From Parvularcula sp. (GTDB lineage Bacteria; Pseudomonadota; Alphaproteobacteria; Caulobacterales; Parvularculaceae), in the NCBI GenBank assembly GCA_002704915.1, contig PAIP01000056.1:1-64000 (forward strand): a stretch of DNA of 64,000 bases. The letters run 5' to 3'. Shown here one piece after another: positions 1 to 9,117 of the stretch (the first letter of the stretch is position 1; each line of letters starts with the position of its first letter). Both the position numbers and the translations under genes were made by a program. The notes beneath the pieces were generated by a model. It searched no databases and was not told the DNA's origin. It worked only from the letters and a program-made list of their open reading frames with translations.

Positions 1-108
1 CCCGGAGGTGGTGGATAACTATTCACCGATACTGGGTTTTATTGAAGAATTCGCATTATTGGGGTGTTTTTCCCGTTTTTGGGGTGCGATTCTTACTTGA
101 TCCAATAG

Positions 109-233
109 CCCCTCTCCCTTGAGGGAGAGGGGTTGGGGTGAGGGTGTGGCTCCGAGCACAGACGGACTGAACTTCCGCAATGCTGCAACACTGTCCACCC
201 TCACCCTAGCCCTCTCCCGCCGGCGGGAGAGGG
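109..233. repeat. Inverted pair of intergenic hairpin repeats
   Basis: Two copies of one roughly 38-base element lie head to head, at 109-146 and 196-233. Each has a CCCTCTCCC / GGGAGAGGG hairpin followed by a tail ending GGGTGAGGGTG. The loop bases differ between copies while stem and tail are conserved, as expected of a dispersed repeat family. The rest of the 1-361 stretch shows no convincing gene: open frames through it are low-complexity translations of the repeats. Confidence 0.8.
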
Positions 234-361
234 AAAAGCGCGCAGCATGGTTATCATCATGTGGGTGCGATGCTGATGGACGCCACGGTTTCCGGATCGG
301 GTCCGGGACGAGCAAGCCGTGGCGAGGCGCCGAGGATAGCTTCGGCGCTTGCGCGACGCAT

Positions 362-784
362 TTACCGCCGCGCGCGTTTCAGGGATTTCGGTTTGGCCGT
401 TTTGGAAACCGTCTTCTTGGCTGCTTTCTTTTTTGCGGTCTTTTTCTTCGCAGGCTTCCTGGCGCGCGCGGAAGCGTCAAGCGCCAGCCCGGTCCAGTGT
501 CTCAAGGCGTCATTGTCGTCGTAAATCTCTTCCGGCGCGTTGTAATAGGACATGGTCCCGGTCTTGCCGTTCATCTCGACTTCGAAGGGGTGGAGCCCGG
601 CCGCCTCGAATTCGGCGCGGGTCACGTCATCCACTTTGAACCAGATATCGTCATCGGCGCTGATGGCGAAGATCGCGCCGTTGCAATAGATGCCCGCACC
701 GCCGAACATCTTGCGGATGGTTATGTCGCCAAAAGGCGAGAAGAGGTCTTTGATGTATTCAAGAAACGACGCAGACGGCGCCAT
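362..784 (-). CDS. TfoX/Sxy N-terminal domain protein with lysine-rich tail
   Basis: 140 residues. Residues 1 to about 100 match the TfoX N-terminal domain: FLEYIKDLFSPFGDITIRKMFGG near the N-terminus, then the glycine/aromatic pattern GAGIYCNGAIFAI. The C-terminal TfoX domain of the Haemophilus competence regulator is absent, as in many short alphaproteobacterial homologues whose function is not settled. From about residue 107 the protein becomes a histone-H1-like tail rich in K, A and R with repeated KKK-AKK-type runs, which suggests nucleic-acid binding by charge (inference). The gene stands alone between repeat-rich intergenic regions. The start is the first ATG of the frame and fits the family. 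Confidence 0.8.
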   Translation of the reverse strand: MAPSASFLEYIKDLFSPFGDITIRKMFGGAGIYCNGAIFAISADDDIWFKVDDVTRAEFEAAGLHPFEVEMNGKTGTMSYYNAPEEIYDDNDALRHWTGLALDASARARKPAKKKTAKKKAAKKTVSKTAKPKSLKRARR

Positions 785-1136
785 ACCGGTCCTCCCCCTC
801 CGCTCATCCCGGCGAAAGCCGGGATCCAGTTAAAAGAGCCTTTGATAAGAAGCCTTCTTTCTCCAGCCGCGAGTCGCCACGCTTTTTAGCACGGCGCCAG
901 CAACGCAACTATTTTGCAGGATAGGCCCCGCGGTCAAGCTTGCCTCCGAGCGGGCTTGCGGCCCGACCCGGGGCCCGTGGGGGACTCGATAATGAAAAGA
1001 TATAAACCAGTCTGGATCCGGCCCTCATCCTGAGGAGACAAAATTTCTTCGTCCTTCGAGGCGCGGGCTATCGCCCGCCCTCAGGATGAAGAAATTTTGG
1101 CGTCTCGAAGGATCGCCGGGATGATCGGGGCTTGTT
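785..1136. repeat. Gene-free stretch with two hairpin repeats
   Basis: No gene seen. At 806-825 there is a perfect 8-bp stem, ATCCCGGC / GCCGGGAT, closed by a GAAA tetraloop. At about 1023-1125 there is a longer structure: CAAAATTTCTTC (1039-1050) pairs with GAAGAAATTTTG (1088-1099), enclosing a GCGGGC-TATC-GCCCGC hairpin, and both sides carry CTGAGGA / CCTTCGAG-type motifs common in alphaproteobacterial intergenic repeats. The second structure lies just beyond the sufA stop and could end suf transcription, although it has no U-tract. Confidence 0.65.
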
Positions 1137-1502
1137 TTAAGCATCTGCCTTTGCAGGCACAATCGTCACGCTCTCGCCGCAGCCGCAGGCGTCGGTCTGG
1201 TTCGGATTGTTGAACACAAAACGCTGCGACAGTTTTTCAGTGACGTAATCGATCTCGGTGCCGATAAGGAAGAGGATCGCCTTCGGGTCGATCAGGATCT
1301 TGATGCCGTTTTCCTCAACGCTTTCATCCATGGGCCCCGCTTCCGTCGCATAGTCCATGGTGTATTCCATGCCGGCGCAGCCCCCATTCTTCACGCCGAT
1401 CTTGACGCCGATATAATTCTCGTCGGCGCCGGACATGATTTCCTGCATGCGCGCCGCGGCGGCGTCAGTGAGCGTTACGACTTTTGGTCTTGGTCGAGTC
1501 AT
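1137..1502 (-). CDS. sufA: Iron-sulfur cluster assembly scaffold/carrier SufA (HesB/IscA family)
   Basis: 121 residues of the A-type Fe-S carrier family. The three conserved cysteines are present: one in NGGCAGMEY and two in the C-terminal ACGCGES motif. A-type proteins accept clusters from SufBCD and pass them to apo-targets. The ATG at 1502 is chosen over a TTG one codon upstream because AGGAG lies six bases before it. It is the last gene of the minus-strand SUF operon, and its start lies inside the end of the upstream membrane-protein frame (38-bp overlap), so its ribosome-binding site is within that gene. Confidence 0.93.
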   Translation of the reverse strand: MTRPRPKVVTLTDAAAARMQEIMSGADENYIGVKIGVKNGGCAGMEYTMDYATEAGPMDESVEENGIKILIDPKAILFLIGTEIDYVTEKLSQRFVFNNPNQTDACGCGESVTIVPAKADA

Positions 1503-1863
1503 CAAAATCTCCTAACGCAGGGCCAAGATCAGATTTACAATTATAACATATCCGCTCAGGACGCCACAATCTGATCAAACCCCACCACGTATATCCAACT
1601 CCAAGAATGTAGAAGAGATACTTGCATTCAAAACATTTGAACCGAGCCCCTATAAACAGCATAAAACCGAAAATCGCCGCCGACAAAAAGAGGCACAATA
1701 AAAGTATGGCAACGCCAACATTTGTATCTAGAAGCTCGTGAGGAACCAAAAACAAAAGTAAAACTGGTGCTATACTGGAATAGCCAATTGAGTTGACCGC
1801 ATACACGAAATTGCGGCGTGCATTACGCCCTTCGAAAAACTCTTTGTCGAACTTTACAACCAT
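1465..1863 (-). CDS. Small membrane protein with paired CxxC motifs, inserted in the suf operon
   Basis: 132 residues, family not recognised. Hydrophobic stretches at about 32-44 and 50-72 look membrane-spanning, with another amphipathic aromatic stretch at about 83-98. Two CxxC motifs, CFEC and CYNC, flank that last stretch and could form a zinc ribbon or redox site (inference). The ATG at 1863 overlaps the sufT stop and the 3' end overlaps sufA, so it is placed to be translated with the operon. Its base composition is clearly more AT-rich than the suf genes on both sides, which suggests later acquisition. Expression as a protein is likely from the tight overlaps but not proven. Confidence 0.6.
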   Translation of the reverse strand: MVVKFDKEFFEGRNARRNFVYAVNSIGYSSIAPVLLLFLVPHELLDTNVGVAILLLCLFLSAAIFGFMLFIGARFKCFECKYLFYILGVGYTWWGLIRLWRPERICYNCKSDLGPALGDFDDSTKTKSRNAH

Positions 1864-2255
1864 CCCAACTCTAGCTTCGCTTCGTCGGACATTTTCTCCG
1901 GCGTCCAGGGCGGCTCGAACGTCATGTTGACTTTGACATCTTCAACGCCTTCGACCCCGCGCACCGCGCCTTCGACCCAGCCGGGCATTTCCTCCGCCAC
2001 CGGACAGCCCGGCGCCGTAAGGGTCATATCCACCGTCAATAGCCGGTCGTCGTTAAGGTCCACCTTATAGATGAGACCCAACTCATAAATATCAACCGGG
2101 ATTTCCGGGTCATAGACAGTCTTTAAGGATTTGATCACGTCGCCTGTGATCCGCTCCAGCTCCTCCGCCGGTATGGAGGAGGCCCCGGAAGTTTCGGCCT
2201 GCGGCGCCTGTTCGGCGGGCGGGTTCACATCGATAATGTCGCGCTGGTCTTCCAT
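1854..2255 (-). CDS. sufT: SUF-associated MIP18/DUF59 protein (SufT)
   Basis: 133 residues. After an acidic, poorly conserved 30-residue N-terminus, the DUF59 domain starts at about residue 34. It holds the hallmark DPEIPVDIYELGLIY segment and TAPGCPVAEEMPGW with the family cysteine. SufT-type proteins act in Fe-S cluster maturation alongside SufBCDS. It begins nine bases after the sufS stop and is followed directly, with overlap, by the inserted membrane-protein gene. Confidence 0.9.
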   Translation of the reverse strand: MEDQRDIIDVNPPAEQAPQAETSGASSIPAEELERITGDVIKSLKTVYDPEIPVDIYELGLIYKVDLNDDRLLTVDMTLTAPGCPVAEEMPGWVEGAVRGVEGVEDVKVNMTFEPPWTPEKMSDEAKLELGWL

Positions 2256-2264
2256 AATTCACTC

Positions 2265-3506
2265 TCAGCCAAGCATCTGGTGCGTTTTGTGAAGGCCCGC
2301 AATCAGGGCCTCCACGTCTTCATGGGTGTTATAGGCGGCGAAGCTCGCCCGCGCCGTCGCCGAAACGCCGAGACGCTTCATCAGCGGCTGGGCGCAGTGA
2401 TGGCCTGCGCGCACGGCGACGCCGGTGCGGTCGAGGATCGCCGAGACATCGTGCGGATGGGCGCCCTCCACCGTGAAGGCGATAATCGGCGCCTTCGCTT
2501 CCGCGCGCCCGAAGACGCGCACGAAATTGAGTTTCGAAAGCTCTTCGAGAACGTGATCTTTAAGGCGCGCTTCATGGGCGGCGATGGCGGCGACGCCCTT
2601 CTCCGTCATCCAGGTCAGGGACGCGCCAAGCCCGATGGCGTCGAGGATCGGCGGCGTTCCCGCCTCGAAGCGGTGCGGCGGATCGTTATAGGTGACCGTT
2701 TCCTCAGTCACGATATCGATCATTTCGCCGCCGCCCTTGAACGGCGGCAAAGCTTTCAAAGCTTCCATCTTGCCGTAGAGGACGCCGACGCCCGACGGCC
2801 CGTAGAGCTTGTGGCCGGTCATCACATAGAAGTCGCAATCTATCTCCTGCACGTCAACGGCGCCATGCACGCCCGCCTGGCAGCCGTCAAAGAGGATTTT
2901 GACGCCGTTCTCATGGGCGATCGCCGCCAGCTCCTTCGCTGGCGCCGGCGCGCCAAGAACGTTCGACATATGCGACAGCGCCACGAGTTTCGTCTTCGGC
3001 GTGAACATCGCGCGATAGGCGTCGAGGTCGATCTCGCCGTCATCGGAAACATCGAGCCATTTGAGGACCGCGCCCTTGCGCTCGCGCAGCAAATGCCATG
3101 GCACAATATTGGAATGATGTTCCGCAACAGAGAGGATGATTTCATCGCCCTCCCCGATCTCGTTGACGCCCATGGCGTAAGAAACGAGATTGCAGGCGTC
3201 CGTGCCGCCGGAGGTGAAGACGATCTCGTCCGGCGACTTTGCATTGAGAAACGCAGCCACGGTCTTGCGCGCCTCCTCAAAGGCAGCCGTCGTTTCGTTG
3301 GACAAGAGGTGGAGCCCGCGATGCACATTCGCATAGGAGTGCTCCATCGCATGGCTCATCGCGTCGATCACCGCGCGCGGCTTCTGCGCCGACGCCGCGC
3401 TGTCGAGATAGACAAGCCGCTTGCCATAGGCGTCGCGCGACAGGATCGGGAACTCCTTGCGCAAGGCCTCAACATCAAGCGTCGTTATGGGCGCGCCATC
3501 ACTCAT
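2265..3506 (-). CDS. sufS: Cysteine desulfurase SufS
   Basis: 413 residues, a PLP enzyme that removes sulfur from cysteine for Fe-S assembly. The PLP lysine is in MTGHKLYGPSG (K233) and the persulfide cysteine in VRAGHHCAQPLM (C371), the group II (SufS/CsdA) signature. The ATG at 3506 is preferred to the one at 3521 because it forms an ATGA overlap with the sufD stop. This is the second desulfurase of the operon, the NifS-like one being upstream. No sufE is adjacent, so the sulfur acceptor that normally stimulates SufS must lie elsewhere or be replaced. Confidence 0.95.
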   Translation of the reverse strand: MSDGAPITTLDVEALRKEFPILSRDAYGKRLVYLDSAASAQKPRAVIDAMSHAMEHSYANVHRGLHLLSNETTAAFEEARKTVAAFLNAKSPDEIVFTSGGTDACNLVSYAMGVNEIGEGDEIILSVAEHHSNIVPWHLLRERKGAVLKWLDVSDDGEIDLDAYRAMFTPKTKLVALSHMSNVLGAPAPAKELAAIAHENGVKILFDGCQAGVHGAVDVQEIDCDFYVMTGHKLYGPSGVGVLYGKMEALKALPPFKGGGEMIDIVTEETVTYNDPPHRFEAGTPPILDAIGLGASLTWMTEKGVAAIAAHEARLKDHVLEELSKLNFVRVFGRAEAKAPIIAFTVEGAHPHDVSAILDRTGVAVRAGHHCAQPLMKRLGVSATARASFAAYNTHEDVEALIAGLHKTHQMLG

Positions 3507-4729
3507 TGCTGCTCCAGCCATTTATCCACAAGCGACGCGAAGATGTTCCGCAACGCTTCATCCTCAAACTTCTCCACCACCTCGCCCACAAAGGCTTCGA
3601 TCAACAGCGCCCGCGCTTCATTCTCGTTAAGGCCGCGCTGGCGCAGATAGAAAAGCGCATCTTCGTCGAGCGCACCGACCGTCGATCCGTGTGCGCACTC
3701 GACGTCATCGGCGTAAATCTCGAGTTCGGGCTTGTGGTTCTCCTCGGCCCCGTCGGACAGGATCAGCGCATTCGCCGCCATTTTCGCGTCGGTCTTCTGC
3801 GCCTCACGGAAGACATGAAACTTGCCCTGAAAGACATTTCGGCCGCGATCCTTGGCGACGCCTTTATGAAGCTGGCTGACGGCGCATCCTTCAGCGCGGA
3901 ACTGCGTATCCGTTGTAAAGTCGGAATGGCGCTCGCCAGCAACCAACGCAGCGCTGTTGATTGAGGCTGACGATCCCGGCGCCCAAAAATGCACATGACA
4001 CTCATGTCGCGAAAGGCGCGAACCGGTGGAAAGCCCGGTGCTGTAAAATTTCGCCTGCTTGTCGAGCTTCGCCGCACAGATGCTGTTTACAATGCCGCCC
4101 TCGCCCATGTCCTGACAGACAGCGCGGCGGAAATCGGCGCCGTCGCGCACCACCATGTGGAACAGATGCGAATAAAAACCGGCGCCCTCGCCCTCATAAG
4201 TTTCGATGAGACGCAGCCGCGCGCCCGGCGAAATGCGCATCATCGTCTGGGCGAAGGAAAAGCCGCCGCCGGTGTTGATGTGCCGGATCAGGACCGGCCG
4301 GTCGAAGGCCACATCGTCGGACACTTCAAAGCCGAGCGCCTTGCGCGCCAGCGCGACGTTAAGCGATGCGATGGGGTGATCTTCAAGATCGGGGATGGTC
4401 GCCACCGGATTGACGACGCCATAACGCAAGCCTTCCGAGACAGGCTCGTCGGGCAGTTCAATGCGGCCATTAACGATCCGGAATTCAAGGGGATCGAGGG
4501 CCGAAAATGGCGACGGCTTGATGTCAGCCTCCGCTGCGTCGCCCGGCTCGGCGCTGCGCAGCGCTGCATTGAAGTCTGTCCACTTCCACCCTTCGACGCG
4601 GCGGTTCGGCAGGCGCAGTTTTGCAAAACGGTCAAACGCCGCCGCCTGCGCCTCGCTCGTTCCCGAACGCGCATTGAAGTCGGCTTCGAGCGCCGCTTCG
4701 AAAGGGGATGGGTTTGCTAGCGCTGACAT
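3503..4729 (-). CDS. sufD: Fe-S cluster assembly protein SufD
   Basis: 408 residues, a member of the SufB/SufD right-handed beta-helix family that forms the SufBC2D scaffold. The C-terminal third carries the family block GRNVFQGKFHV, then HKPELEIYADDVECAHGSTVG with the conserved Cys/His region and LDEDALFYLRQRG. The N-terminus is shorter and less conserved, as usual for SufD compared with SufB. The gene starts five bases after the sufC stop and overlaps sufS by four bases, so translation of sufC-sufD-sufS is probably coupled. Confidence 0.94.
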   Translation of the reverse strand: MSALANPSPFEAALEADFNARSGTSEAQAAAFDRFAKLRLPNRRVEGWKWTDFNAALRSAEPGDAAEADIKPSPFSALDPLEFRIVNGRIELPDEPVSEGLRYGVVNPVATIPDLEDHPIASLNVALARKALGFEVSDDVAFDRPVLIRHINTGGGFSFAQTMMRISPGARLRLIETYEGEGAGFYSHLFHMVVRDGADFRRAVCQDMGEGGIVNSICAAKLDKQAKFYSTGLSTGSRLSRHECHVHFWAPGSSASINSAALVAGERHSDFTTDTQFRAEGCAVSQLHKGVAKDRGRNVFQGKFHVFREAQKTDAKMAANALILSDGAEENHKPELEIYADDVECAHGSTVGALDEDALFYLRQRGLNENEARALLIEAFVGEVVEKFEDEALRNIFASLVDKWLEQQ

Positions 4730-4734
4730 TCCTT

Positions 4735-5481
4735 TTACGCCGCCTCGATAAACTGTTCGTAGCCGGACTTTTCAAGTTCGACGGCGAGCTCCGGCCCGCC
4801 GGATTTGACGATCCGTCCCCCGGCGAGCACATGCACCGCATCCGGTTTGATATAATCCAGAAGCCGCTGATAGTGGGTGATGACGAGGAAACCCCGATCG
4901 GGCCCGCGCAGCGCATTCACCACCTCGCCGACCATTTTCAAGGCGTCGATATCGAGCCCAGAATCCGTCTCGTCCATGATGGCGAAGCGCGGCTCGAACA
5001 TCGCCATTTGCAGCATTTCCATGCGCTTCTTCTCGCCGCCGGAAAAACCCACATTGAACTGACGCTTCAGCTTCGCGTCGTCGAGCCCCACAAGCTTCGC
5101 CTTCTCGCGAATGAGGCGGATGAAATCCGCGGCCGAAACCTCTTCCTCTCCGCGCGCCTTGCGCTGGGCGTTCATGGCCGTGCGGATGAAATTCATGGTC
5201 TGGACGCCGGGGATCTCCATGGGGTGCTGGAACGACAGGAACAATCCCTTCGCCGCACGCTCATCGGGCGAGAGGTCGAGCACGCTTTCGTCATCGAGAG
5301 TCACGTCGCCCGATGTGGCGTCATACCCGTCGCGGCCGGCGACCGTATAGGACAAGGTCGATTTGCCGGAGCCGTTGGGTCCCATAATGGCATGGACTTC
5401 GCCTTTCGGGACTTCCAGCGAGAGGCCTTTCAATATTTCTGCGCCGCTTACGGCGACATGGAGATTATCGATCTTTAGCAT
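4735..5481 (-). CDS. sufC: Fe-S assembly ABC-type ATPase SufC
   Basis: 248 residues. Walker A GPNGSGKST is at about 34-42, the Q-loop in LSFQHPMEIPG, the signature FSGGEKKRMEML, Walker B with AIMDETDSGLDIDAL, and the switch histidine in VITHYQRLL. It supplies the ATPase of the SufBC2D complex. The ATG at 5481 (MLKIDN) is chosen because the frame upstream opens only with a TTG. It is separated from sufB by five unrelated genes, which is unusual, since sufB and sufC are normally adjacent. Confidence 0.95.
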   Translation of the reverse strand: MLKIDNLHVAVSGAEILKGLSLEVPKGEVHAIMGPNGSGKSTLSYTVAGRDGYDATSGDVTLDDESVLDLSPDERAAKGLFLSFQHPMEIPGVQTMNFIRTAMNAQRKARGEEEVSAADFIRLIREKAKLVGLDDAKLKRQFNVGFSGGEKKRMEMLQMAMFEPRFAIMDETDSGLDIDALKMVGEVVNALRGPDRGFLVITHYQRLLDYIKPDAVHVLAGGRIVKSGGPELAVELEKSGYEQFIEAA

Positions 5482-5508
5482 ACTATTTTCTTTCAAGTTC
5501 CATCGCGC

Positions 5509-5697
5509 TTAGCGGCAGACATATTGCGGCGCGCCGCCTTTGCCGCGCGGACCGACGCGCATCCGCTCCTCGCCTTCCGCACAGGTCTCCGCCCGTGCAG
5601 CCTCCTGGTAAGAGGCGCAACCATTTATCGCCAGCGCGGCCGTCAGGAGCCCTGCGCCGGAGAGAATGCGGGTGAGCGTCAACATTAAATCAGTCAT
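5509..5697 (-). CDS. Very small predicted lipoprotein in the suf operon
   Basis: 62 residues, not recognised as a known family. A hydrophobic signal segment (about residues 12-24) ends at LAINGC, a plausible lipobox with C27. The mature part is about 35 residues and contains two more cysteines (AETCAEG and the penultimate residue of YVCR). An alternative GTG start at 5742 overlaps the stop of the preceding gene (GTGA) and would add 15 basic residues. The ATG at 5697 gives a signal peptide of normal length and is preferred. It sits 27 bases before sufC. Confidence 0.6.
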   Translation of the reverse strand: MTDLMLTLTRILSGAGLLTAALAINGCASYQEAARAETCAEGEERMRVGPRGKGGAPQYVCR

Positions 5698-5738
5698 AAA
5701 CCTGCCAAGTTTTCCTTTCTTCTTTGCTTTGGATATCG

Positions 5739-6191
5739 TCACGCGCCTTCGGGTTCCGGCGGCGCAATGCGTGTGTTCTGGTCATGGACAAGACGCCATT
5801 CGCCGTCTTCGAGTTTGAAAATCAAAACCAGCCATGCGCTGCGCGGCTCGCCTTCGGGCGTGTCGCGATAATCATATTTCAGAAGCGCCGCGGACATGTC
5901 CTCGCCTTCCATGACTTTCATGACTTCCGGCTCCATTCGCCAGTTCGAATCTTCAAACCATTCCTGGTGAAAGGCGAACACTCCTTCCGTGGTTTCGATC
6001 GCCGATCCATCAGGGAAGATGAGATAAAGATCCTCGCCCGAGGTCACAGTCGGTTTGTAAGCGTCCAGGTCCTTGGCGCTGATCGCTGCGAGATGCGCGT
6101 CCAGCGCAGCTCGGAAATCGGGCCGAGACTTTTCAGCGGCGCTACAGGCCATAAGCAAAAGCGCGCCTATGAGAGCAAGCCCATATCTCAT
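5739..6191 (-). CDS. Lipoprotein with NTF2/SnoaL-like (DUF4440-type) domain
   Basis: 150 residues. The signal peptide has lipobox LLMAC (C16). The rest has the pattern of a small cone-shaped NTF2-like domain: an N-terminal helix (FRAALDAHLAAISAKDLDAYKPT), then DLYLIFPDGSAIETTEGVFAFHQEWF, and C-terminal strands ending GEWRLVHDQNTRI. This ending is typical of DUF4440/SnoaL-like proteins, which include enzymes and ligand-binding proteins without one common reaction. The ATG overlaps the RidA-like stop by four bases, and the product should be anchored in the envelope. The domain assignment is from pattern only. Confidence 0.72.
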   Translation of the reverse strand: MRYGLALIGALLLMACSAAEKSRPDFRAALDAHLAAISAKDLDAYKPTVTSGEDLYLIFPDGSAIETTEGVFAFHQEWFEDSNWRMEPEVMKVMEGEDMSAALLKYDYRDTPEGEPRSAWLVLIFKLEDGEWRLVHDQNTRIAPPEPEGA

Positions 6192-6631
6192 GACTTAACC
6201 GCCAGACATTCGATTTCAACCGCCGCGCCGAGCGCCAGTCCATCGACGCCCATGGTGGAGCGGGCAGGCTTGTCGCCCGGAAAGGCGGCGGCGTAAGCTT
6301 CGTTCATGGCGGCGTAATTCGCCATGTCTTCGAGAAACACCGTGCATTTGACGATGTCTTCGAGACCGGAGCCCAGCTTTTCGAGGGTCGCTTCATAATT
6401 CTCGAAAATCTGGCGCGTTTGCGGACCGGCGCCGCCCTCGACGACGCTGGTCGTTCCCGGCGCGCGGCCGATCTCGCCAGAGAGGTAAATCACATCGCCC
6501 ACAACCACCGCCGATGAAAAGGGCAGGTCCGGCGACAACGCCGGATCGCGATAAACCTCGCGCGTTTTTTCCTCTGTGCCGCCGCAAGCCGCGACAGCAA
6601 ACGCCAGCGCCAAAATAACGATCCGCTTCAT
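6188..6631 (-). CDS. RidA/YjgF-family protein exported as a lipoprotein
   Basis: 147 residues. A signal peptide with lipobox AVAAC (C16) precedes a complete RidA (YjgF/YER057c/UK114) domain at about 28-145: VIYLSGEIG, the GLEDIVKCTVFLEDM block, and PARSTMGVDGLALGAAVEIE. The last holds the arginine (R124) and glutamate (E139) that match the RidA catalytic positions. Cytosolic RidA deaminates reactive enamine/imine intermediates. Here the domain is predicted to be outside the cytoplasm, so its substrate is unclear. It overlaps the NTF2-like lipoprotein gene by four bases. Confidence 0.85.
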   Translation of the reverse strand: MKRIVILALAFAVAACGGTEEKTREVYRDPALSPDLPFSSAVVVGDVIYLSGEIGRAPGTTSVVEGGAGPQTRQIFENYEATLEKLGSGLEDIVKCTVFLEDMANYAAMNEAYAAAFPGDKPARSTMGVDGLALGAAVEIECLAVKS

Positions 6632-6669
6632 TTCCAGATGCCTTTCACAAATGGTTTCAACACGGCGCC

Positions 6670-6903
6670 CTATTTCACTTTCTCATGCATGAAGCGGTGC
6701 AACGCCTCGCGCGCTTTCACGAACTCCTCATGCGCCTTTTCTTCGCTCACAAATCCGTTCTGATCGAATTTGTTGCGGTTATAATGGCGCGCGAGCTCGG
6801 AAAAGGAGCCGCCAAGATGAGAGAGCGCCGCCTCATAGGCCTGACGCTTTTCCTCGTAAGTCTTGTAGAGCTTGTCCCACTCTTCCCAGTCCTGCTTTTC
6901 CAT
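6670..6903 (-). CDS. Small charged helical protein of unknown function
   Basis: 77 residues, no family recognised. It is rich in E, K and aromatic residues with no signal or membrane segment, and should be almost entirely alpha-helical and cytoplasmic. The ATG at 6903 is chosen because GAGAGGAA lies upstream at workable spacing. A longer frame from 7002 would run into the cupin gene. It sits 20 bases after the cupin stop and 38 bases before the RidA lipoprotein, on the same strand as the suf genes. Confidence 0.6.
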   Translation of the reverse strand: MEKQDWEEWDKLYKTYEEKRQAYEAALSHLGGSFSELARHYNRNKFDQNGFVSEEKAHEEFVKAREALHRFMHEKVK

Positions 6904-6923
6904 GAACTCAGTTCCTCTCGATC

Positions 6924-7399
6924 TTATTGCGCCGTCGCGCTTTTGGGTTCGAAAATCAGATAGACCGTGGTCGTGTCGCCTATGTTCACAGCTTCGTGCC
7001 ACTCAACGCCGTCCGACCACCAAGAGGCGTTGTCCGGCGTTTCCTGCTCGCGCGTTCCCCCCGCGTCGGTAATGCGCATGGTCCCGCCTTTCAGGATGTA
7101 GCCGTAATGAGGCGGATGCCAGTGACGCTCATGACCGACGCCCGGCGGAAAGGTGCAGCGCGCAACGCGCGTCTCGTCGTTCTCGAACAGAAGTTCGCAA
7201 ACTTTCTCGCCCTTCCAGCCCGCATCAATCGCATGCGGCAGCTCGGAGACGTCATCCTCCGCCGCTGCGCGCGGCGCGGCGAGACGGAACATCATCACCA
7301 CCACCGCCGCAATGAGCACGACCGCAATGATGCGCAACAGCCACGCCATGGGGCTGTTGTTCTTGATATCGAGCGGACCGCCTTCACGACGCCAGAACA

Positions 7400-7400
<1 letters not shown>
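6924..7400 (-). CDS. Membrane-anchored cupin-domain protein
   Basis: 158 residues. One transmembrane segment at about 19-39 is preceded by arginines, so the C-terminal domain should face the periplasm. Residues 70-155 form one cupin barrel: RHWHPPHYGYILKGG carries the HxH of cupin motif 1 (the usual glutamate position is not obvious), and WSDGVEWHEAVN carries the motif 2 His-x3-Asn. A bound metal is likely but the reaction is unknown. The ATG shares one base with the sufB stop (TAATG), so translation can re-initiate directly from sufB. Confidence 0.78.
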
Positions 7401-8941
<1,541 letters not shown>

Positions 8942-8977
8942 TATAAAATGAACTCACAATTTTCTTCATTTGGCGCT

Positions 8978-9100
8978 CGCCCCCTCCGTCCCTTCGGGAC
9001 ACCTCCCCCGCAAGCGGGGGAGGAAAAGCCTCGCGCACAAAACGAACCCCCTCTTCCCCCGCTTGCGGGGGAAGTACCGGCGAAGCCGGGGATGGGGGGT
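8978..9100. repeat. Inverted pair of G/C hairpin repeats inside the suf operon
   Basis: Between the NifS-like desulfurase and sufB lie two related hairpins in opposite orientation. The first is CCTCCCCCG / CGGGGGAGG around CAAG (9002-9023), flanked by GTCCC-TTCG-GGGAC. The second is CTTCCCCCGC / GCGGGGGAAG around TT (9053-9074), flanked by ACCGGCGAAGCCGGGG. The loops read CAAG and CTTG, as expected for inverted copies. Being transcribed within the operon, they could protect or attenuate mRNA. Confidence 0.75.
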
Positions 9101-9117
9101 GTAGATCAAAAATTTCA

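Noticed and set aside
1-18. Five codons and a stop at the left edge (PGGGG then TAA)
   Set aside because: Could be the end of a plus-strand gene, but five residues cannot support a call.
119-889. Long plus-strand frame over the repeats and the TfoX gene
   Set aside because: It is made of repeat translation and the antisense of the TfoX gene; no family pattern or ribosome-binding site.
2280-3650. 456-residue frame antisense to sufS
   Set aside because: Shadow of a high-GC gene; arginine- and histidine-rich with no recognisable domain.
5936-5960. GTTCGAATC resembling a tRNA T-loop
   Set aside because: It lies inside the NTF2-like gene and no cloverleaf can be built around it. No tRNA was found anywhere in the window.
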